Shown piece by piece: positions 22,657-28,737 of a stretch of DNA of 38,079 nucleotides. Below the pieces are notes generated by a model that had not been told where the DNA came from, made no database searches, and worked only from the letters and a program-made list of their open reading frames with translations. Position numbers and translations under genes: made by a program. Origin of the DNA: Bradyrhizobium sp. 21 (GTDB lineage: Bacteria > Pseudomonadota > Alphaproteobacteria > Rhizobiales > Xanthobacteraceae); assembly GCF_023073335.1 (NCBI RefSeq), contig NZ_JADPJG010000021.1, forward strand, positions 39,897 through 77,975. The letters are read 5' to 3'. Numbering within the stretch: the first letter of the stretch is position 1; each line of letters opens with the position of its first letter.

Positions 22657-24015
22657 TCATATCCAGCTCTGAAACAGCATCAGGCGGTTGAAGGTCGGCA
22701 TCGACGTGCCGACGAAGGCCGCCGAGATCGGCAGCATGACGGCGAAGCTCGCTGCCGCGACCGCGACATAGGCCCACAGCAGCCAGCGGGGCTGGCCCTC
22801 CCGGCGCAGCACGTAGACCAGCGCGAGCGATGCCACGGTCGCCGCCGGCAGATAGTAGTAGATGAAACCGAGCGTGCGCGGCAGCAACGCCCAGGCGAGC
22901 CAGGATCCGAAATAGAACGCCGCGATCAGGAACGCATCCCAGCGGCGCGCGACGACGAAATCGCGCAGCACCACCGCGAGCGCGAGCAGCGCCGGCCACA
23001 GCACCAGCGGATTGCCGAGGAAGACGATCGCCGAGACGTCGTTCTCCGTCGTCTTGTCGAACAGGAACCAGACCGGCCGTGCGAGCAACGGCCAGGATGG
23101 CCACGCGCTCATATAGGTGTGGCCGGCGATTGCGGTCGTGGTGTTGTCGGCGAAGATCCGGCGCTGCGCCTCGATCAAGTCCGATAGCGACAATCCATAC
23201 AGCGGAACGAACGCGGCGAGATAAGTCAGCACCGGCAGCACGGCGAAGCAGAGCGCGGCATGCTGCACCCGAAAATCGGGCCAGAGATCGGGCCGGTACC
23301 AATCGTCCGGCTTCGCGTCGGCAAACAGCGTGCGCCAGCCCTGCATCAGGCGGATCACCGCGACGATGACGATACAAATTCCGAGCGGAAACAGGCCGCT
23401 CCATTTGCAGGCGGCGGCACAGCCGAACAGGCTCCCGGCGAGCGCGAACAAGGCATGCGGGCGACCCCTTCGAAAACCAAGCATGAAAGTGGCAATCGCG
23501 AGCAGGCCGAAGCCGAGCGCAAAGATGTCGAGCATCGCGATGCGCGCCTGCACGTACAGCATCTGATCGACCGCCGTGATCAGCGCTGCGGCGATCGCAG
23601 GTCGTTGCGCGGAGAACAGCGCGAGGCCGCACAGATAGATCGCGACGATCGCGAGCGCGCCGAACAATGTCGCGGGATAGCGCCAGCCCAGCGCGTTGTC
23701 GCCAAAAGCCGCGATCGAGACCGCAATCAGCTCCTTGGCCAACGGCGGATGCATTGGATTGAGCATCGGTTGCGATGGCGCGAGGCCAAGCATCTGCCGC
23801 GCCGCGGGCACGTAATGCACCTCGTCGAAGACGAATTTCTCCGGCGCCGTCAGGCCGATCAGCAGCGCGAGATGAGTGACCAGGAAAATCGCGACAGCGA
23901 TCACTGCGCTCTGCGACACCTTCGGAACCGCGGTCAATTCGAGCGGCATGCGTGGGGATGTTTTGCGTGGCAAATTTGCGTCACCGCGGACAAAAGCAAA
24001 GATCACGGTTTTCAT
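22657..24015 (-). CDS. PMT-like membrane glycosyltransferase
   Basis: A multi-pass membrane protein of about 452 residues, related to dolichyl-phosphate-mannose protein mannosyltransferases (GT39/PMT, GT-C fold). The catalytic first loop carries FDEVHYVPAARQML, with the acidic DE pair, and HPPLAKELIA, both PMT hallmarks. Roughly ten further hydrophobic helices follow, and a luminal loop lies around DWYRPDLWP. Such enzymes use a polyprenyl-phosphate sugar to glycosylate exported proteins or lipids at the periplasmic face. The start is uncertain: ATGs at 24048, 24024, 24015 and 23949 all lack a good ribosome site. The acceptor is unknown; the neighbouring exported OmpA and barrel proteins are conceivable but unproven targets. 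Confidence 0.85.
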   Translation of the reverse strand: MKTVIFAFVRGDANLPRKTSPRMPLELTAVPKVSQSAVIAVAIFLVTHLALLIGLTAPEKFVFDEVHYVPAARQMLGLAPSQPMLNPMHPPLAKELIAVSIAAFGDNALGWRYPATLFGALAIVAIYLCGLALFSAQRPAIAAALITAVDQMLYVQARIAMLDIFALGFGLLAIATFMLGFRRGRPHALFALAGSLFGCAAACKWSGLFPLGICIVIVAVIRLMQGWRTLFADAKPDDWYRPDLWPDFRVQHAALCFAVLPVLTYLAAFVPLYGLSLSDLIEAQRRIFADNTTTAIAGHTYMSAWPSWPLLARPVWFLFDKTTENDVSAIVFLGNPLVLWPALLALAVVLRDFVVARRWDAFLIAAFYFGSWLAWALLPRTLGFIYYYLPAATVASLALVYVLRREGQPRWLLWAYVAVAAASFAVMLPISAAFVGTSMPTFNRLMLFQSWI

Positions 24016-24138
24016 TGAACGCATTCTGCCGCAACTGTCACTAAGCATAACGCAGGTCCCGCGCCGTTTGTGATAATTTCGCCACATCAGAAGCGCGCGC
24101 GATCCGGTACGATCAGGGACACATCGATCGGTTGCGAA

Positions 24139-24840
24139 ATGAATTTGCGTTTCTGGCTTTTCTCCACGTTGCTATCGGCCGCATTGTGCGCAGCACCTTG
24201 CGCGCAGGCACAGACGCGCGTCGGTGAAGCCGTCGTGATCCAGAACGAAGTGGTGCGCGTGGCCGCGGCCACGACGCCGATCAGTGTCGGCGACAGCATG
24301 CTGCGCGACGAGACCGTGCGCACCGGCGCCGACAGCGCGGCGCGCTTCGTGATGGCCGACAGCACCAATCTGTCGCTCGGTCCGAGCGCCACACTCAAGC
24401 TCGACCGCACCGTCTTCAACGACGAGCACAGCTATCGCGACGTCGCGATCCGGATGACGACCGGCGCATTCCGTTTCGTCACCGGACATTCCGAGAAGAC
24501 CGCCTACAAGATCACGACGCCGCTCGCGACCATCGGCGTGCGCGGCACCACGCTCGATATCCTCTCGCAACGCGGCCGCTCCGTCGTCGTGCTGCAGGAC
24601 GGCGCGGCCAGCGTCTGCACGCTGAGCTTCCAGTGCGTGCAGCTCACCCAGCCCGGCGACACCGCAATCATCACCTCGACCGGCGGCAAGGCCAGCATCA
24701 CCAAGACCAATACGCCGCCATGGACGTTTGCCGCGACCTGCGCGGCGAATGCCGGGCTGTGCGCGGTCAACCAATATGCGGACGCCTCACCAACCGTCAC
24801 GCCCGCCGTCCAGGACGACGGCATGCTGTGCGGGCAGTGA
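24139..24840 (+). CDS. Secreted FecR-domain protein
   Basis: A 233-residue protein with a Sec signal peptide (cleavage near CAQAQ, residue 25) and one FecR domain (about residues 30-150). The domain is seen in ISVGDSMLRDETVRTGADSA, TNLSLGPSATLKLD and TTPLATIGVRGTTLDIL, the standard repeat and IGVRGT turn. The cytoplasmic N-terminal segment and membrane helix of the classical sigma-regulator FecR are missing, so this is a wholly exported, structural-type FecR domain. The tail has two cysteine pairs (CTLSFQC and CAANAGLC). The stop overlaps the start of the barrel gene by one base. The ATG at 24139 is fixed by the signal peptide. Confidence 0.85.
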   Translation: MNLRFWLFSTLLSAALCAAPCAQAQTRVGEAVVIQNEVVRVAAATTPISVGDSMLRDETVRTGADSAARFVMADSTNLSLGPSATLKLDRTVFNDEHSYRDVAIRMTTGAFRFVTGHSEKTAYKITTPLATIGVRGTTLDILSQRGRSVVVLQDGAASVCTLSFQCVQLTQPGDTAIITSTGGKASITKTNTPPWTFAATCAANAGLCAVNQYADASPTVTPAVQDDGMLCGQ

Positions 24841-26012
24841 TGATGGCGATATCCACCAACGTCGGGCGCTTCATCCTCGCGAGCGTGCTGGCCAGCGTGG
24901 CTGGGTTTGCGTTTGCCGCGGTCGATGCCCGTCCGGCGGCAGCCCAGGCGGCGACGTGCGAGTCCGCGTGCGGAGAGCCGACGCCCACCCCGGCGCCAAG
25001 CTATTCACTCTCGTCAACCTACAGCCCCTCGCCGACGCCCTCGCCCAGCCCCTACCCGTCGTCGTCGCCGAGCCCTTATCCGTCCTCCTCGCCGAGTTCG
25101 ACGCCGCCACCACCGACCGGCGCGGATTCCAGCGGCAATTCGATCGGCGGCCTTGCCAACCAGCGCTTCAACCAGATGGTCACCAACCGGGTGCTCGGCA
25201 CGGTGCTGCTTGGCGTCAACGAGCAGGTCAATTGCAGCGACTGCATCAGCGCATTCGGCTCGGCTGGCTCGTTCTCGGCCGGCATCCACGGCCGCAAGCA
25301 GCTGACCAACAATCTGTCGCTGCTCGCCGGCATCGCCTACACGCAGTACAGCGAGGGCGGCTACAACATCACCAGCGCGCCGATCGGCGCCTTCGCGCTG
25401 CGCTATGACTTCACCGACTGGGGCTCGTCGCGCCCATTCTTCGACATCGGCACGATCCTGACGCCATGGGAGAAGGCGCGCTACACCCGCAGCTACGACA
25501 CCAGCCTCGGCCCGGTGAGCGTCACGAGCTCAACCAACGCCGCGAACTACGCCGTCTACGGCCGCGCCGGCTGGATGAGCCGCGTGTCGCCGCGCGACGA
25601 GGTCGCCGCCTCGATCGAGGTCTGGCAACTCTGGCAGCGCGTCTCGGGCTATTCCGACAGCGCCGTGGCGTTCAACCCGTTCGACGCCAGCATCGCCGAT
25701 GGCACCGACCGCACCAGCCTGGTCAAGATCGGCGGCCAGTGGACGCATCTTTTCGGCAGCAACATCGAGACCAATATCAACGGCGGCTGGGTGCAGTCAT
25801 TCGCAAGCCGCAGCGGCATCGTCGCCACCGTGACCGGCGACGGCATGGTGGTGCCGACCATGGGCAACCAGGGCTGGTTCGAATATGGCGGCCGGCTCGG
25901 CTTCCGCGTGCAAAAGGGCTGGATCCTGGACCTGTTCGCCAACGGCACGCTCGGCCCGCAGCCGGTGGGCAACACCATCCACGGCGGCATCGGGCTGCGG
26001 ATTAATTACTAG
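24840..26012 (+). CDS. Outer-membrane beta-barrel with Pro/Ser-rich neck
   Basis: A 390-residue exported protein. The signal peptide ends near RPAAAQA (residue 37). A Cys pair (TCESAC) is followed by a Pro/Ser/Tyr-rich neck (residues 46-93) with the tandem unit SPYPSSSP. From about residue 105 the sequence alternates like an outer-membrane beta-barrel of roughly 12 strands (LSLLAGIAYTQYSEGGYN, FALRYDFTDW, WFEYGGRLGFRV). It ends in GGIGLRINY, a C-terminal aromatic signal for BAM insertion. It resembles autotransporter translocator domains but lacks a large passenger. The start (ATG at 24840, or 24843) overlaps the FecR-domain stop (TGATG), so the two proteins are made together. Function unknown. 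Confidence 0.82.
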   Translation: MMAISTNVGRFILASVLASVAGFAFAAVDARPAAAQAATCESACGEPTPTPAPSYSLSSTYSPSPTPSPSPYPSSSPSPYPSSSPSSTPPPPTGADSSGNSIGGLANQRFNQMVTNRVLGTVLLGVNEQVNCSDCISAFGSAGSFSAGIHGRKQLTNNLSLLAGIAYTQYSEGGYNITSAPIGAFALRYDFTDWGSSRPFFDIGTILTPWEKARYTRSYDTSLGPVSVTSSTNAANYAVYGRAGWMSRVSPRDEVAASIEVWQLWQRVSGYSDSAVAFNPFDASIADGTDRTSLVKIGGQWTHLFGSNIETNINGGWVQSFASRSGIVATVTGDGMVVPTMGNQGWFEYGGRLGFRVQKGWILDLFANGTLGPQPVGNTIHGGIGLRINY

Positions 26013-26048
26013 CGGCGGGGTTTCGCGCGCGACTAGCTCGGACCTCCG

Positions 26049-26153
26049 CTGTCATGCTCCGCGTAGGCGGGGCATCCAGTACGCCGCGGCTTCTCCGTAT
26101 CACAGCACCGTCTCGGAGTACTGGATCGCCCGGTCAAGGCCGGGCGATGACAG
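26049..26153. repeat. Compound palindromic intergenic element
   Basis: A 105-base element with inverted ends CTGTCAT (26049-26055) and ATGACAG (26147-26153). Inside are ATCCAGTAC/GTACTGGAT (26074-26082, 26118-26126) and CGCCCGG/CCGGGCG (26127-26133, 26140-26146). It lies between the convergent barrel and VOC genes. I recall close relatives scattered between genes of Bradyrhizobium. Confidence 0.7.
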
Positions 26154-26179
26154 TGAGTATGTGGCAAGGCCATCGGACG

Positions 26180-26668
26180 TCACGCCGCCGACTTGCCCTC
26201 GAACGCCCGACGCAACACCTCCACGTCCAGCTTGACCATCTTCATCATGGCCTGCATCGCGCGTGCGGCAGCCGCCTTGTCGGGACTCGTGAGGTACTCG
26301 AACATCACCTTCGGCACCACCTGCCAGGACACGCCGTAGCGGTCATGGAGCCAGCCGCACTGCTCTTCCTTGCCGCCATGGGCCAGGAAGGCATTCCAGA
26401 CGCTGTCGACCTGGGCCTGATCGTCGCAATGGATCATCAGCGAGAGCGCATGGGTGTATTCCATCTTCATGCCGCCGTTGAGCGCGACCAGAGGCTGTCC
26501 CGCCACCGTGAACTCGACCACGAGCACGGACCCTTCCTTGCCGGATGGATTGTCTGAAACATTGCGCTGAACGTGCGTGATCGCCGAATTTGGAACCAGC
26601 GAAACATAGAACTCCGCGGCTTCTACGGCATCGCCGTTGAACCACATGCAGGGCACGACCTTCGACAT
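26180..26668 (-). CDS. VOC-fold protein, PhnB-like
   Basis: A 162-residue protein of the vicinal oxygen chelate superfamily, PhnB/3-demethylubiquinone methyltransferase-like group (a historical name; few have a known activity). Two beta-alpha-beta-beta-beta units are visible. The first starts VVPCMWFNGDAVEAAEFYVS and ends VEFTVAGQPLVALNGG. The second contains ALSLMIHCDDQAQVDSVW and YGVSWQVVPKVMFEYL. The GGKEEQCGWLHDRYG segment is typical of this subgroup. The tail DKAAAARAMQAMMKMVKLDV is a helix. It is cytosolic, with no signal. It lies close to a second VOC gene on the same strand (43-base gap), but the two differ in sequence. Confidence 0.87.
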   Translation of the reverse strand: MSKVVPCMWFNGDAVEAAEFYVSLVPNSAITHVQRNVSDNPSGKEGSVLVVEFTVAGQPLVALNGGMKMEYTHALSLMIHCDDQAQVDSVWNAFLAHGGKEEQCGWLHDRYGVSWQVVPKVMFEYLTSPDKAAAARAMQAMMKMVKLDVEVLRRAFEGKSAA

Positions 26669-26711
26669 GTTGAATGCTCCTCTCTTCAGATTCTGATTGT
26701 CGGGGCTTCGA

Positions 26712-27140
26712 TCAGGCGTGCGCCATTGCGGGCCGCTCAGGGGCAGCTGCCATGTCCAGCCAGTTCACCCCCCACATGTGACCATCGGGATCCTCGAAGC
26801 TGCGACCGTACATGAAGCTGTATTCGTCCTTCGGGCTGGGATCGGCCACCCCGCCCGCAGCCTCGGCTCTGTCCACGATCTCGTCGACCTCGTTCCGGCT
26901 GTCGGCGGAGATGCAGAATAGCGCCTGGTTCGAGATCTTGGCATCCGCGATCGGCTTCGGCGTGAACTGACGGAATTTGTCGTGGGTCGTCAGCATCGCG
27001 TAAATGGTCTCGGAAAAGACCATGCAGCTCGCCGTGTCGTCGCTGAATTGCGGGTTCCTTGTCGCGCCGATCGCCTCGTAAAAGGCGGTAGCGCGGTTGA
27101 GGTCGGTCACGGGCAGATTGAGGAAAATCATCCTGGGCAT
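26712..27140 (-). CDS. VOC-fold protein, glyoxalase/bleomycin-resistance-like
   Basis: A 142-residue VOC-superfamily protein. It starts PRMIFLNLPVTDLNRATAFY with the first strand and helix, has CMVFSETIYAMLTTHDKF in the first half, and closes with the conserved SFEDPDGHMWGVNWLD (about residues 117-132). Members bind metal and small molecules; some resist antibiotics by binding them, others are lyases or dioxygenases. The substrate is not predictable. AAGGAG before the ATG at 27140 fixes the start. The leader between this gene and the cupin gene upstream holds three hairpins. It may be co-transcribed with the PhnB-like gene downstream. Confidence 0.86.
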   Translation of the reverse strand: MPRMIFLNLPVTDLNRATAFYEAIGATRNPQFSDDTASCMVFSETIYAMLTTHDKFRQFTPKPIADAKISNQALFCISADSRNEVDEIVDRAEAAGGVADPSPKDEYSFMYGRSFEDPDGHMWGVNWLDMAAAPERPAMAHA

Positions 27141-27147
27141 CGGAGCT

Positions 27148-27249
27148 CCTTGGGCGGGGTTCTGCCCAAGGACGGATGGCCCAACGGCCATCCGACACGG
27201 CTTCCGGATATTTTTTGCCCCCACCTGCGAGGTTCTGTCGCACAGAACC
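27148..27249. repeat. Three successive hairpins between the cupin and VOC genes
   Basis: Three perfect inverted repeats lie in 102 bases: CCTTGGGC/GCCCAAGG (27148-27155, 27164-27171), CGGATGGCC/GGCCATCCG (27173-27181, 27186-27194) and GGTTCTGT/ACAGAACC (27231-27238, 27242-27249). None is followed by a T-run in the right place. The last could end the cupin transcript, and the first two lie in the VOC leader. Confidence 0.6.
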
Positions 27250-27268
27250 CGCGGGCTTTTAGGCAGCC

Positions 27269-27778
27269 TTACTTCTCGTTCGGATCGCGGTGAATGGGAT
27301 CGACCCAGAGGACGGTTTCCGGCTTCTCGACCGGCTCGATGTCGAGATTGATTGCGACCGCCTCCCCGTCGCTGCGCACCAGCACACATTCCAGCACGTC
27401 GTCCGGGCTGGCGTTGATCTCCTGATGCGGCACATAGGGCGGGACGAAAATGAAGTCGCCGGGGCCCGCCTCCGCGGTGAATTGCAGGCTCTCGCCCCAG
27501 CGCATCCGCGCCTTGCCCTTCACGACGTAAATGACGCTTTCGAGATGGCCGTGGTGATGCGCGCCGGTCTTGGCATCGGGCTTGATGCTGACCGTGCCCG
27601 CCCACAATTTCTGCGCACCAACGCGCGCGAAATTGATGGCAGCCGCGCGGTCCATGCCCGCTGTCGACGGCACGTTGGTATCGAGCTGGTTGCCGGGGAT
27701 GACGCGCACGCCGTCATGTTTCCAGCGATCGTCGTGACCGTGGTCATGGTGGGAATGCGAATGGTCATGGCCGGTCAT
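27269..27778 (-). CDS. Cupin protein with histidine-rich N-terminus
   Basis: A 169-residue single-domain cupin. The metal site is in GAHHHGHLESVIYVVKGKARM (first cupin motif, about residues 72-92) and GPGDFIFVPPYVPHQEIN (second motif, about residues 105-122). The N-terminal tail has eight histidines in the first 21 residues (GHDHSHSHHDHGHDDRW...), an extension that is not part of the fold. Such tails bind Ni, Zn or Cu and may load or store metal for the cupin site. No signal peptide is present, so it is cytosolic. The reaction is unknown; cupins of this size are often isomerases, dioxygenases or sensors. It may share a transcript with the VOC genes. Confidence 0.85.
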   Translation of the reverse strand: MTGHDHSHSHHDHGHDDRWKHDGVRVIPGNQLDTNVPSTAGMDRAAAINFARVGAQKLWAGTVSIKPDAKTGAHHHGHLESVIYVVKGKARMRWGESLQFTAEAGPGDFIFVPPYVPHQEINASPDDVLECVLVRSDGEAVAINLDIEPVEKPETVLWVDPIHRDPNEK

Positions 27779-27850
27779 GGGACTTGCTTTCTGTTGGTTC
27801 CGTGCGCGGCAAACTAACCCAAAGCCGCGACATCAAGCCATACTAAAATC

Positions 27851-27875
27851 GGAACCCTCATAGCCGTCAGACGTT
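27851..27875 (+). promoter_or_regulatory. EcfG-type general stress promoter of the csbD-like gene
   Basis: GGAAC (27851-27855), 16 bases, CGTT (27872-27875) matches the established consensus of the alphaproteobacterial general stress sigma factor EcfG. It lies about 30 bases before the ATG of the CsbD gene, the right distance for its promoter. Confidence 0.75.
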
Positions 27876-27906
27876 GTCTTTGCGAACGAAGTGGAAGGAG
27901 AATTTC

Positions 27907-28125
27907 ATGAACAGCACGACCGACAAGATCAAGGGCACTGCAAACGAGGCAATGGGCAAGGCCAAGCAGGGCATCGGTGAAGCCACCGGTTCCGACCGCA
28001 TGAAGGGCGAAGGAGCCGTTCAGGAGGTGAAGGGCAAAGGCCAGCAGGCCATGGGCGATGCGAAGGACGCCGCCAAGGACGCGGTTGATCGCGCCGCAGG
28101 AGCCGCCAAGCGCGCGGCGGACTGA
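27907..28125 (+). CDS. CsbD-family stress protein
   Basis: A 72-residue CsbD-like protein. It begins MNSTTDKIKGTANEAMGKAK and continues with the charged, Gly/Ala/Lys-rich repeats of the family. The protein is hydrophilic and probably largely unfolded or helical. CsbD proteins are made under the general stress response; their molecular role is unknown. AAGGAG eight bases before the ATG at 27907 fixes the start. An exact EcfG-type promoter lies upstream and an intrinsic terminator downstream, so it is a complete single-gene stress unit. Confidence 0.92.
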   Translation: MNSTTDKIKGTANEAMGKAKQGIGEATGSDRMKGEGAVQEVKGKGQQAMGDAKDAAKDAVDRAAGAAKRAAD

Positions 28126-28147
28126 CGCGCCTCTATAGCTGAAAGTG

Positions 28148-28176
28148 AAAAGACCGGCCGCGAGGCCGGTCTTTTT
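28148..28176 (+). terminator. Intrinsic terminator after the csbD-like gene
   Basis: A perfect 12-bp stem AAAAGACCGGCC/GGCCGGTCTTTT (28148-28159, 28164-28175) with a GCGA loop ends in a run of five Ts. The A-run on the other side makes it usable from the minus strand too, where the FKBP gene ends at 28213. Confidence 0.92.
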
Positions 28177-28212
28177 GTTGGCGGAAACCTTCTTGCTGGC
28201 GGAAACCTTCGC

Positions 28213-28677
28213 TCACTTTACCGCGAGCAATTCCACGTCGAACATCAGCGTCGCGTTCGGCGGGATCACGCCGCCGGCGCCGCGGGCGCCGTAACCGAGC
28301 TGCGGCGGAATGATCAGCGTGCGCTTGCCGCCGACCTTCATCGTGGCGACGCCCTCGTCCCAGCCGCCAATGACGCGGCCCTTGCCGATCGGGAATTCGA
28401 ACGGCTCGTTACGATCGACCGACGAGTCGAATTTCTTGCCCTTCTGGCCGTTCTCATAGAGCCAACCGGTATAGTGCATCACGCAGATCTGGCCGGGCTT
28501 CGGCGAAGCGCCGGTGCCGACAACGCTGTCGATGGTCTGCAAGCCTGAAGCTGTGGTCATGGATTTTCCTGCGGTCTGGGCCAAGGCCGTGGTGGAAACG
28601 AAATCGGACCCGCTCGCGATCAATGTGATCGCGAGTGCCGACATGATGGCGAGGAGCACGCGCTGGAAACGCTGCAT
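28213..28677 (-). CDS. Periplasmic FKBP-type peptidyl-prolyl isomerase
   Basis: A 154-residue FKBP isomerase with a Sec signal peptide (cleavage near TTALA, residue 33), so it helps fold proteins in the periplasm. The FKBP domain (residues 45-154) contains CVMHYTGWLYENGQKGKKFDSS, FEFPIGKGRVIGGWDEGV, GGKRTLIIPPQLGYG and ATLMFDVELLAV. The active-site aromatics (Y69, W73 or nearby, F in KKFDSS, the IGGWDEG tryptophan) are present. Its ribosome site GGAAGG, six bases before ATG, lies inside a perfect 8-bp hairpin. It is downstream of and on the same strand as the paoC gene (60-base gap), but may have its own promoter. Confidence 0.94.
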   Translation of the reverse strand: MQRFQRVLLAIMSALAITLIASGSDFVSTTALAQTAGKSMTTASGLQTIDSVVGTGASPKPGQICVMHYTGWLYENGQKGKKFDSSVDRNEPFEFPIGKGRVIGGWDEGVATMKVGGKRTLIIPPQLGYGARGAGGVIPPNATLMFDVELLAVK

Positions 28678-28705
28678 AGGATACCTTCCGTTCGAGGCGG
28701 AAGGT
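28675..28705 (-). promoter_or_regulatory. Ribosome-site hairpin, possible RNA thermometer
   Basis: In the mRNA, ACCTTCCG (28705-28698) pairs perfectly with CGGAAGGT (28690-28683) around a seven-base loop. The second arm contains the Shine-Dalgarno GGAAGG, which ends six bases before the FKBP start codon. Folding would hide the ribosome site. Melting on warming, or another trigger, could open it. The hairpin is seen; the regulatory role is inferred. Confidence 0.5.
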
Positions 28706-28737
28706 GTCTAGCGCAACGAGCATGCGGTTTCCACCCC

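Noticed and set aside
27210..27215. Run of six Ts as a terminator for the second hairpin
   Set aside because: It lies 16 bases from the stem, too far for an intrinsic terminator, and no plus-strand gene ends there.
27141..27605. Open frame extending the VOC protein upstream through the hairpins into the cupin gene
   Set aside because: The VOC fold starts at the ATG at 27140, which has a good ribosome site; the upstream residues are the cupin gene read in another frame.
28180..28210. Direct repeat of GGCGGAAACCTTC, 18 bases apart
   Set aside because: Only two copies in the FKBP 3' region; most likely a small local duplication with no sign of function.
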